64,000 nucleotides of DNA from Anisus vortex. Taxonomy: Eukaryota > Mollusca > Gastropoda > Planorbidae. The stretch lies in contig CASBPS010000159.1 of assembly GCA_949126835.1 (NCBI GenBank), positions 186,001 to 250,000 on the forward strand. Direction: 5' to 3'. Numbering within the stretch: the stretch's first letter is position 1; the number at the start of each line of letters is the position of its first letter. Under the pieces are notes generated by a model, which searched no databases, was not told the DNA's origin, and was given only the letters and a program-made list of their open reading frames with translations. The position numbers and the translations under genes were made by a program. This document shows positions 1 to 10,600 of the stretch, piece after piece.

Positions 1-1079
1 AGACGAAATCGGAGCTAGTCACCAATTTTATGTTCAATTTTAAAAAGGTTTCTAAGTGCGGGGCTATAGCAGACAAAATCGGAGCTAGTCACTAATTTTA
101 TCTTCAATTTTAAAAAGGCTACTAAGTGCGACGCTATAGCAGACGAAATCGGAGCTAGTCACCAATTTTATCTTCAATTTTAAAAAGGTTACTGAGTGCG
201 GGGCTATAGCAGACGAAATCGGAGCTAGTCACCAATTTTATCTTCAATTTTAAAAAGGTTACCAAGTGCGGGGCTATAGCAGACTAAATCAGAGCTAGTC
301 ACCAAATTTATCTTTAATTTATAAAAAGGTTACTAAGTGCGGGGCTATAACAGACGAAATCGAAGCTAGTCACCAATTTTATCTTCAATTTTAAAAAGGT
401 TACTAAATGCGGGGCAATAGCAGACGAAATAAGAGCTAGTCACCCATTTTATCTTCAATTTTTAAAAGGTTACTAAGTGCGGGGCTATAGCAGACGAAAT
501 CGGTGCTGGTCACCAATTTTATCTTCAATTTTAAAAAGGCTACTAAGTGCGGGGCTATAGCAGACGAAATCGGAGCTAGTCACCAAAATTATCTTCAGTT
601 TTAAAAAGGCTACTAAGTGCGGGGCTATAGCAGACGAAATCGGAGCTAGTCACCAATTTTATCTTCAATTTTAAAAGGGTTACTAAGTGCGGGGCTATAG
701 CAGACGAAATCGGAGCTAGTCACCAATTTTATCTTCAATTTTAAAAAGGTTACTATATGCGGGGCTATAGCAGACTAAATCAGAGCTATTCACCAATTTT
801 ATCTTCAATTTTAAAAAGGTTACTAAGTGCAGGGCTATAGCAGACAAAATCGGAGCTAGTCACCAAAATTATCTTCAATTTTTATAAAATGTTACTAAGT
901 GCGGGGCTATAACAGACGAAATCGAAGCTAGTCACCAATTTTATCTTCAATTTTAAAAAGATTACTCAATCGGGGCTATAGCAGACGAAATCGGAGCTAG
1001 TCACCAATTTTATCTTCAATTTTAAAAAGGTTACTAAGTGCGGGGCTATAGCAGACAAAATCGGAGCTAGTCACCAATT

Positions 1080-3700
1080 TTATCTTCAATTTTAAAAAGG
1101 TTACTAAATGCGGGGCTATAGCAGACGAAATAAGAGCTAGTCACCCATTTTATCTTCAATTTTTAAAAGGTTACTAAGTGCAGGGCTATAGCAGACGAAA
1201 TCGGAGCTGGTAACCAATCTTATCTTCAATTTTAAAAAGGCTACTAAGTGCGGGGCTATAGCTGACGAAATCGGAGCTAGTCACAAATTTTATCTTCAAT
1301 TTAATAACGTTACTAAGTGCGGGGCTATAGCAGACGAAATCGGAGCTAGTCAACAATTTTATCTTCAATTTTAAAAGGGTTACTAAGTGCGGGGCTATAG
1401 CGGACGAAATCGGAGCTAGTCACCAATTTTATCTTCAATTTTAAAAAGACTACTAAGTGCGGGGCTATAGCAGACTAAATCAGAGCTAGTCACCAATTTT
1501 ATCTTCAATTTTAAAATGGTTACTAAGTGCAGGGCTATAGCAGACGAAATCGGAGCTAGTCACCAAAATTATCTTCAATTTTTAAAAACGTTACTAAGTG
1601 CGGGGCTATAACAGACGAATTCGAAGCTAGTCACCAATTTTATCTTCAATTTTAAAAAGGTTACTAAATGCGGGGCTATAGCAGACGAAATAAGAGCTTG
1701 TCACCCATTTTATCTTCAATTTTTAAAAGGTTACTAATTGCGGGGCTATAGCAGACGAAATCAGAGCTGGTCACCAATTTTATCTTCAATTTTAAAAAGG
1801 CTACTAAGTGCGGGGCTATAGCAGACGTAATCGGAGCTAGTCACCAATTTTATCTTCAATTTTTAAAAGGTTACTAATTGCGGGGCTATAGCAGACGAAA
1901 TCGGAGCTAGTCAACAATTTTATCTTCAATTTTAAAAAGGTTACTAAGTGCGGGGCTATAGCAGACGAAATCGGAGGTAGTCACCAAATTTATCTTCAAT
2001 TTTAAAAAGGTTACTAAGTGCGACGCTATAGCAGACAAAATCGGAGCTAGTCACCAATTTTATCATCAATTTTAAAAAGGCTACTAAGTGCGACGCTATA
2101 GCAGACGAAATCGGAGCTAGTCACCAATTTTATCTTCAATTTTTAAAAGGTTACTAAGTGCGGGGCTATAGCAGACGAAATCGGAGCTAGTCACCAATTT
2201 TATCTTCAATTTTAAAAAGGTAACTAAGTGCGGGGCTATAGCAGACAAAATTGGAGCTAGTCACCAATTTTATCTTCAATTTTAAAAAGGTTACTAAGTG
2301 CGGGGCTATAGCAGACGAAATCGGAGCTAGTCACCAATTTTATCTTCAATTTTAAAAAGGTTACTAAGTGCGGGGCTATAGCAGACGAAATTGGAGCTAG
2401 TCACCAATTTTATCATCAATTTTAAAAAGGTTACTGAGTGCGGGGCTATAGCAGACAAAATCGGAGCTAGTCACCAATTTTTTCTTCAATTTTAAAAAGG
2501 TTACTAAGTGCGGGGCTATAGCAGACCAAAACAGAGCTAGTCAACAATTGTATCTTCAATTTTAAAAAGGTTACTATGTGCAGGGCTATAGCAGACGAAA
2601 TCAGAGCTAGTCGCCAATTTTATCTTCAATTTTAAAAAGGTTACTAAGTGCGGGACTAAAGCAGACGAAATCGGAGCTAGTCACCAATTTTATTTTCAAT
2701 TTTATAATTGTTACTAGGTGCGGGGATATAGCAGACGAAATCGGAGCTAGTCACCAATTTTATCTTCAATTTTAAAAAGGTTACTAAGTGCGGGGCTATA
2801 GCAGACGAAATCGGAGCTAATCACCAATTTTATCTTTAATTGTAAAATGGTTACTAAGTGCGGGGCTATAGCAGGCAAAATCGGAGCTAGTCATCAATTT
2901 TATCTTTAATTTTTAAAAAGGTTACTAAATGCGGGGCTATAGCAGACGAAATCGAAGCTAGTCACCAATTTTATCTTCAATTTTAAAAAGGTTACTAAAT
3001 GCGGGACTATAGCAGACGAAATCGGAGCTAGTCACAAAATTTATCTTCAATTTTAAAAAGGTTACTATATGCGGGGCTATAGCAGACTAAATCAGAGCTA
3101 GTCACCAAATTTATCTTTAATTTTTAAAAAGGTTACTAAGTGCGGGGCTATAACAGACGAAATCGAAGCTAGTCACCAATTTTATCTTCAATTTTAAAAA
3201 GGTTACTAAATGCGGGGCTATAGCAGACGAAATAAGAGCTAGTCACCCATTTTATCTTCAATTTTTAAAAGGTTACTAAGTGCGGGGCTATAGCAGACGA
3301 AATCGGAGCTGGTCACCAATTTTATCTTCAATTTTAAAAAGGCTACTAAGTGCGGGGCTATAGCTGACGAAATCGGAGCTAGTCACAAATTTTATCTTTA
3401 ATTTAATAACGTTACTTAGTGCGGGGCTATAGCAGACGAAATCGGAGCTAGTCAACAATTTTATCTTCAATTTTAAAATGGTTACTAAGTGCGGGGCTAT
3501 AGCAGACGAAATCGGAGCTAGTCACCAATTTTATCTTCAATTTTAGAAAGGTTACTAAGTGCGGGGCTATAGCAGACTAAATCAGAGCTAGTCACCAATT
3601 TTATCTTCAATTTTAAAAAGGTTACTAAGTGCGGGGCTATAGCAGACAAAATCGGAGCTAGTCACCAAATTTATCTTCAATTTTTAAAAAGGTTACTAAG
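1080..3700 (+). repeat. 30-monomer higher-order duplication (offset 2,102 bp)
   Basis: Monomers near 1080-1600 and 3182-3700 share the same order of rare variants: AATAAGAGC with CACCCATTTT, then GCTGG, then TAGCTGACG with CACAAATTTT, then the AATAACG end, then GTCAACAATT. The offset is 2,102 bp. Later single-base differences exist, for example GTAACC at about 1209 against GTCACC in the second copy. The same cassette reappears near 17080-17400, 19880-20200 and 21910-22230, so it is a founding higher-order unit of the left and middle array. The outer limits are approximate. Confidence 0.7.
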
Positions 3701-5935
3701 TGCGGGGCTATAGTCGACGAAATCGAAGCTAGTCACCAATTTTATCTTTAATTTTAAAAAGGTTACTAAATGCGACGCTATAGCAGACAAAATAAGAGCG
3801 AGTCACCAATTTTATCTTCAATTTTAAAAAGGTTACTATATGCGGGGATATAGCAGACGAAATCGGAGCTAGTCACCAATGTTATCTTCAATTTAATAAC
3901 GTTACTAAGTGCGGGGCTATAGCAGACGAAATCGGAGCTAGTCACTAAAATTAATCTTCAATTTTTAAAAAGGTTACTATATTCGGGGCTATAACAGACG
4001 AAATCGAAGCTAGTCACCAATTTTATCTTCAATTTTAAAAAGGTTACTAAATTCGGGGCTATAGCAGACGAAATCGGAGCTAGTCACCAAATTTATCTTC
4101 AATTTAATAACGTTACTAAGTGCGGGGCTATAGCAGACGAAATCGGAGCTAGTCAACAATTTTATCTTCAATTTTAAAAAGGTTACTAAATGCGGGGCTA
4201 TAGCAGACGAAATCGGAGATAGTCACCAATTTTATCTTCAATTTTAAAAAGGTTACTAAGTGCGGGGCTATAGCAGACAAAATCGGAGCTAGTCACCAAA
4301 ATTATATCATCAATTTTAAAAAGGCTACTAAGTGCGACGCTATAGCAGACGAAATCAGAGCTAGTCACCAATTTTATCTTCAATTTTTAAAAGGTTACTA
4401 AGTGCGGGGCTATAGCAGACGAAATCGGAGCTAGTCACCAATTTTATCTTAAATTTTAAAAAGGTTACTAAGTGCGGAGCTATAGCAGACGAAATCGGAG
4501 CTAGTCACCAATTTTATCTTTAATTTTAAAATGGTTACTAAGTGCGGGGCTATAGCAGACGAAATCGGAGCTAGTCACCAATTTTATCTTTAATTTTTAA
4601 AAAGGTTACTAAGTGCGGGGCTATAGCAGACGAAATCGAAGCTAGTCACCAATTTTATCTTCAATTATAAAAAGGTTACTAAATGCGGGGCTATAGCAGA
4701 CGAAATCGGAGCTAGTCACCAAATTTATCTTCAATTTTAAAAAGGTTACTAAGTGCGGGGCTATAGCAGACGAAATCGAAGCTAGTCACCAATTTTATCT
4801 TCAATTTTAAAAAGGTTACTAAGTGCGGGGCTATAGCAGACGAAATCGGAGCTAGTCACCAATTTTATCTTCAATTTTGAAAAGGTTACTAAGTGCGGGG
4901 CTATAGCAGACTAAATCAGAGCTAGTCACCAATTTTATCTTCAATTTTAAAAAGGTTACTAAGTGCAGGGCTATAGCAGACGAAATCGGAGCTAGTCACC
5001 AAAATTATCTTCAATTTTTAAAAAGGTTACTAGGTGCGGGGCTATAACAGACGAAATCGAAGCTAGTCACCAATTTTATCTTCAATTTTAAAAAGGTTAC
5101 TAAATGCGGGGCTATAGCAGACGAAATAAGAGCTAGTCACCTATTTTATCTTTAATTTTTAAAAGGTTACTAATTGCGGGGCTATAGCAGACGAAATCGG
5201 AGCTGGTCACCAATTTTATCTTCAATTTTAAAAAGGCTACTAAGTGCGGGGCTATAGCAGACGAAATCGGAGCTAGTCACCAATTTTATCTTCAATTTTT
5301 AAAAGGTTACTAATTGCGGGGCTATAGCAGACGAAATCGGAGCTAGTCAACAATTTTATCTTCAATTTTAAAAAGGTTACTAAGTGCGGGGCTATAGCAG
5401 ACGAAATCGGAGGTAGTCACCAATTTTATCTTCAATTTTAAAAAGGTTACTAAGTGCGGGGCTATAGCAGACAAAATCGGAGCTAGTCACCAATTTTATC
5501 TTCAATTTTAAAAAGGCTACTAAGTGCGACGCTATAGCAGACGAAATCGGAGCTAGTCACCAATTGTATCTTCAATTTTAAAAAGGTTACTAAATGCGGG
5601 ACTATAGCAGACGAAATCGGAGCTAGTCACCAATTTTATCTTTAATTTTAAAATGGTTACTAAGTGCGGGGCTATAGCAGACAAAATTGGAGCTAGTCAC
5701 CAATTTTATCTTCTATTTTAAAAAGGTTACTAAGTGCGAGGCCATAACAGACGAATTCAGAGCTAGTCACCAATTTTATCTTTAATTTTAAAAAGGTTAC
5801 TAGGTGCGGGGCTATAGCAGACGAAATCGGAGCTAGTCACCAATTTTATCTTCAATTTTATAAAGGTTACTAAACGCGGGACTAAAGCAGACGAAATCGG
5901 AGCTAGTCACCAATTTTATCTTCAATTTTAAAAAG

Positions 5936-5940
5936 GTTAC
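5936..5940. repeat. Target site duplication, left copy (GTTAC)
   Basis: The five bases GTTAC directly before the left LTR are repeated at 13845-13849, directly after the right LTR. Five bp is a usual duplication length for Ty3/Gypsy-type integration. The bases belong to the start of a satellite monomer (GGTTACTAAG), which resumes in register after the element. Confidence 0.93.
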
Positions 5941-6395
5941 TGTTGATGTCCTATTATTATTATTGGACTATTAAACATTACCACCAGTCTTCTCAGAGTA
6001 TTTGAGTTGCAGTAGCTGAATTATTTGATTGATTTGAACATCAAAATGGACGACATCACCACAATATAAATTCCAAACTTGTAAATAATAAAAGAACGAC
6101 TTATTGCAGCATATTATTTAATAACAATTCATTAACAGTTGACACTTCACATCCAATGAACAAATATAGCTTTATAGTATCAACATAATACACAATTTTA
6201 TTTATTTTTCCTGAGTCTAAAATAATGCCTGCGTTCCTTGTGAGTTATGAGAAAAGACTGCCGACCGCATGGACAGTCACTTGACTATATCTACTTCCGA
6301 TATAGGTTTTCTTAATATCCAAAAATGGGTTTTATTTCGACTTTTTAATTATTAATATAGCTACTACCTATATATTATTTTATGGCTTCATAGCA
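5941..6395 (-). repeat. LTR, 3' in element orientation
   Basis: 455 bp, starting TGTTGATG and ending CATAGCA on the plus strand, so the TG...CA termini are present. It differs from the right LTR at only two positions: 5972 (T here, C at 13421) and 6262 (C here, T at 13711). Read on the minus strand, a TATAAAG box-like sequence lies at 6170-6176. AATAAA sequences on that strand lie at 6197-6206, upstream of the box, so they are poor candidates for the LTR's own polyadenylation signal. I could not place the U3/R/U5 borders. Confidence 0.95.
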
Positions 6396-6408
6396 TACCC
6401 CCCAACCA
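6396..6408 (-). other. Polypurine tract candidate
   Basis: On the minus strand the bases directly upstream of the 3' LTR read TGGTTGGGGGGTA, with six consecutive G at 6398-6403. Position next to the 3' LTR and purine richness fit the plus-strand primer of LTR elements. The tract is short and contains T residues, so it is a candidate only. Confidence 0.55.
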
Positions 6409-7607
6409 CAGAAAAAAAATAATAATTTATTATTATTTTTGATACGAAAAATGTTTACAATAATGAAAAAAAATTATCTTAATCTTAATTAATGCATATA
6501 ATCATTCATTTAATAATACATAGAGAAAAAAAAATTCATTTAATATATGTACAAACAATCAAAAAACATATTTATAAGCAGAAATATGACACAAAGAATA
6601 ATGTCTAATGTTTATATGACAATTAGTCATAGACAATTATCTTTAGGTATTGTCTAATCAACTTCAGTAATACTGAGATAAACTATTGGATATCAGTGAT
6701 GTGTATGGATAATAATTATGCTAAATACTCATCAAGGCTGTCGAGATTATCTATTATCTTTATCTCACAAAATCTAAATAGATTCCATGAAAATTTTTTC
6801 ATACAACATTTATTATTTTATACAATAAAATTAATATAATACTAACCTCAGTTTCATATTTTTGCAATTGTCATTTTCATAATGGTAATTATGAATATAT
6901 ATCTTCACAATAGTTTTTTTTTTTTTCGGATTGATATTCTTATTGATTCTTATTGATTATTATTGATAGATATTCTCAATAACATTACTTACAATGTAAC
7001 ATGATTATCTTCCATCTTAGTTTACAATAAAATATTACACAAATTATTCAAGTCTTTCCTTCAATTATATATTTATATTACACTGCTCATGTTCCTGTGA
7101 GTCTTATATGTATCATTTATTTATTGGCTTCAATGCTATCTTTAGTCTTACTTGAATACAATACAATATTATCATCTAATGCTCTGACTTTAGAGTCTTA
7201 CATAGGCATTTCATTATTATATCATTCTTATTTCAATTTCTCTAATGCTTTTTTAAAGACTTACTTAGGCATATTAATATTAACATATGGCATAACAGAT
7301 TCACTGTTCAGAGGCCACAAAATTTTATGTGCTTAACAGTCTTACCAAACTGTTCAGAGGCTACATAAAAAAAATTATTCCAACTGACAATTATTATTTT
7401 TATCAGCTCAGCTATTCATAATTCAACACTGTAGATTATTCAGTTTTGCAAGTGGTGATTATATCTTATCAATTAAATTATTTACAGCAGTATCCATATT
7501 TACATATTTGTTCTTTACAAAAGAAAAAAAAATGTTATCATGTCATTATATCTGTTACTGAAAATATCATATCTTTTTCATAAATTTAGTTATTCCTATA
7601 TATAATT
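6396..7607 (-). other. 3' noncoding segment of the retroelement
   Basis: About 1.2 kb between the stop codon and the 3' LTR, very AT-rich. It holds a T-run at 6914-6926 and short TATTGAT repeats at about 6930-6970. No envelope, RT or RNase H similarity is visible in any frame. The only longer frame is an opposite-strand 79-codon stretch at 7097-7336, which has hydrophobic, low-complexity composition and looks like chance. Confidence 0.7.
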
Positions 7608-10600
7608 TTATTGATTATACCTGAGTTCTCTGCTAAAATTCCTTAGAATTTCACAACATTTTCTCAATGTTATTTTTCTATGTTCAGATTTACTAATATC
7701 ATTGTCTGGTTTATTTTCAATTTCAATCATTTTGCTTTTATTTTCCCTATTATAGCTTTTTAATATTGAACAACATTTATTTAATGTCATTTTTGCATGT
7801 TCTGATTTACTTATATCATATTCTGATTTATTTTCAATTATCAAATCATCTTCTGATTTTTTTTCAATTACTTTGTTTTCTTCATAAGTTCTCAAATTGT
7901 TTAAATGAACAATTTTCTCTTTATTATTAATGTTAACTTTGTAAGTTACATCTGATAACTTATGCATAATTTCAAAAGGTCCTTTCCATTCCATAGTATT
8001 GCCACTGCCAATTGGCAAATAAACAAGTACTTTATTACCAACTTCTAGTTTTCTCATGTTCTTATGAATATTTTCTCTGATTAAAGTTTTAGATTTGATT
8101 TCTTCATTTTTTTGTACAGCAAATTCATAAGCTGTTTTCATATGTTTTTCAGTTTTATTGACTAAGTCAAATGGAGACATTTTTTTTTCTTTAAGTCCTA
8201 ATAATTCTGATTTGAAATTATCCAATGGTCCATTGGGATTTTTGCCAAGCACTAATTCAAATGGTGTAAAACCTGTGCTTTCATGAACCGATTGTCTATA
8301 AGCAAACAAAATAGCTGGAAGGTAATCATCCCATTCAAATGGATGGTCTTCACACACTTTTGTTATCATTTGTTTTATTGTTTGATTAGCCCTTTCTATC
8401 ATACCATTTGATTCAGGATGGTATATAGAACTAAAAATTTGAGTGATTTTTAACATTTGTGCAAAAGCTTGAGTAAGGCTTGATTTGAATTGAGTTCCAT
8501 TGTCACTCAATATGAACTTTGGAAAACCGAAACGACAAAAGATAGGTAAAAGAGCATTACAGACCCTTTCTGCAGTTATTTCCCTTAATGGAACTACCTC
8601 TATCCATCTACTCCCCATGTCTATAATGGTTAAGGCAAACTTTGCTTTGGTAGTTTTAGTCTGCTTCATGGGCCCTATTATATCAACTGCTATCTTGTAA
8701 AAAGGTTTGTTTATGGTATCTGTCATTTGTATTGGAGCCTTATGTTTAGAATCTTTTTTATTATGTCTAAGACAGGTATCACAGCTTTTAATAAATGTTT
8801 TCAAATCTTTTTCCATTTTAGGCCACCAGAAATTCTTTTTAAGTTTACAAACTGTTTTCTTGCTACTCAAATGACCTGACAATGCATTGTTGTGCGAAAT
8901 TTGCATTACTTTGACAGTTAATGTTTTAGGTATAACTATTTGAGTTACATCTAATTTAGTGTCCTTTCTACAGAGAATTCCATTTATTATTTCAATGTTT
9001 TTATTTTTAACCTGACCTTTTTCAATTTCTGATACCATTTTAATTATGTATAGATCTTCTTTCTGTTCTTTTTTTAGAGTTAGCTCATCAAAAGGCATGT
9101 TTATTAAACTGATATTTTCTGTTTTTTTTATTTGGGTTTCCTTTTTATGAGGACTATCAATGTATGATAATATCTCACTCTTCATTTTAGTAAAATCAGA
9201 TATTTGATTTTTAGCAATGTTGAATATTTGTTTATGACCTTCTAAATGTCTACATAATGAAATAGCATGTAATTCTTTTGGTACATTGTTTATTTCACAT
9301 TGACTTTCAAATTTGCTTACATACTGTTCTAGTTTTTCTGTTCCATTCCATTTGGGAATAGGATTATCCTTTTCATTATTTATGGATAAGTCAATATTAG
9401 GTGTCTCATTGAGAATATTATTTTCTGACTTTCCTATGGTTTGTAAGAAATTAAAAGTTTGTAGAGCAGGGTAAAATTCTTGTTCTGGTAAATCTACTAA
9501 CTTCTCATTTTGCAATAGAACAGGTTTCAAATTCAAGTCATTGGATTTTTCATTCATCCATTTTTGAAAAATGTCAAAACTATTATCATGTTTGACATTG
9601 AAAGAATTACCAATAATTAAAGGTGCAACACAGTTTTTCATTATGGCTGCCTCTGCTTTTCCAGTGAGCCAAGGACAATCAATGTCTATTATAGTGACAG
9701 GACAATTTACAGTGGAACCATTTCCAAGTTTTATTGTATCCACTCTTATTATATTGGTGGGTTTCTGATTTGGAATGATACTTTCATCTATGCATATTAT
9801 ACTACTTCCGGTGTCTCTTAGACAGTAAGTGGTCTTTCCTTCCACATAAGCAGGAAAAAGTATTAACTGACCCCTGTTTTCAAATATGACATTATTAGAT
9901 TGAGATGTGGAATTGTTAAGTTTTCCTCTATTTCTTCTATTTTGGAAATTTGATTGAGGTCTGTTTTGAGTATTAGGAAAATCTTGTCTTCCAACATGTT
10001 GATTTGGCACATTGTTATTGGAAAAATTCTGATTTGGCATATTTCTGTTTCCAAAATTTGAAAAATTCTGATTTGGAAAGTTTCTATTATCAAAATTAGA
10101 AAAATTTTGATTTGAAAAACCTCTATGATCAACATTTGATCTATTGAAGTTTGGATTGAAATTTCTACCTCTTGCATTGTTATTTCTGTAACAATATTCT
10201 GATGAATGGTTTGTACCATTGCAAAAAATACATCTATAATTATTAGATTTTGGTTGATTACCAAATTTTTTTCTATTGCCAAATTGATTATGTCTAGACC
10301 TAGGAGGTGAATAGCTCCTTCTTCTATGTTGAATTGTATTTACTGTTTGATTTTGTTTAGTCAGTTCTACATTAGGATGACTATCCTTAAAATTTGAGAT
10401 TGCATCTATCAAATTTTCAACTGTCTTAACTTTTCTTTCCATAATGTGAGTAAACAATGGTTTAGAAGCTTGTTCTAATACTTTATCAACAACCATGATT
10501 TCTATAATCTCATTAGGATTTTTGGTATCTATTTTTACTAAGTCTAACCAGGTAAGTAAAAATGTTTTCACTTCAGACACAAAAGCTCTTGGTTCTATCT

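Larger units (their letters stand above)
1..5940 (+). repeat. 70-bp satellite array, left block
   Basis: About 85 head-to-tail monomers of roughly 70 bp, running off the left edge. In plus orientation each monomer reads GGTTACTAAG, then TGCGGGGCTATAGC, then AGACGAAATCGG, then AGCTAGTCACC, then AATTTTATCTTC and AATTTTAAAAA. The consensus is about 39% GC, with the GC concentrated in the first half. Frequent variants include GACGC for GGGGC, GACAAAAT for GACGAAAT, AATCAGAG, AATAAGAG, GCTGGTCACC and a shortened AATTTAATAACG end. A segment near 1080-1600 recurs near 3182-3700 (offset 2,102 bp, 30 monomers). No inversion or spacer was seen. The block is stopped by the retroelement after GGTTAC at 5940. 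Confidence 0.97.

Noticed and set aside
1..5940. CRISPR-like regular repeats
   Set aside because: The repeats abut head to tail with no unique spacers, the whole 70 bp is conserved, and the context is a eukaryotic LTR element. This is a satellite.
7097..7336. 79-codon hydrophobic frame on the plus strand, possible small membrane protein
   Set aside because: It lies antisense in the AT-rich 3' segment of the element, has low-complexity Leu/Ile/Tyr composition and no recognisable family.
6396..7607. Possible envelope gene or displaced RT between ORF and 3' LTR
   Set aside because: No frame longer than 79 codons and no RT, RNase H or glycoprotein features. The segment appears noncoding.
8500..8700. 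Plus-strand frames antisense to the integrase and protease regions (also 9571-9768)
   Set aside because: They are short antisense shadows of a well-supported coding region.
9863..10282. 139-codon minus-strand frame rich in Ile and Gln
   Set aside because: It is a shadow of the Asn/Phe-rich repeat region of the polyprotein in another frame; the 39-bp coding repeats keep it open.
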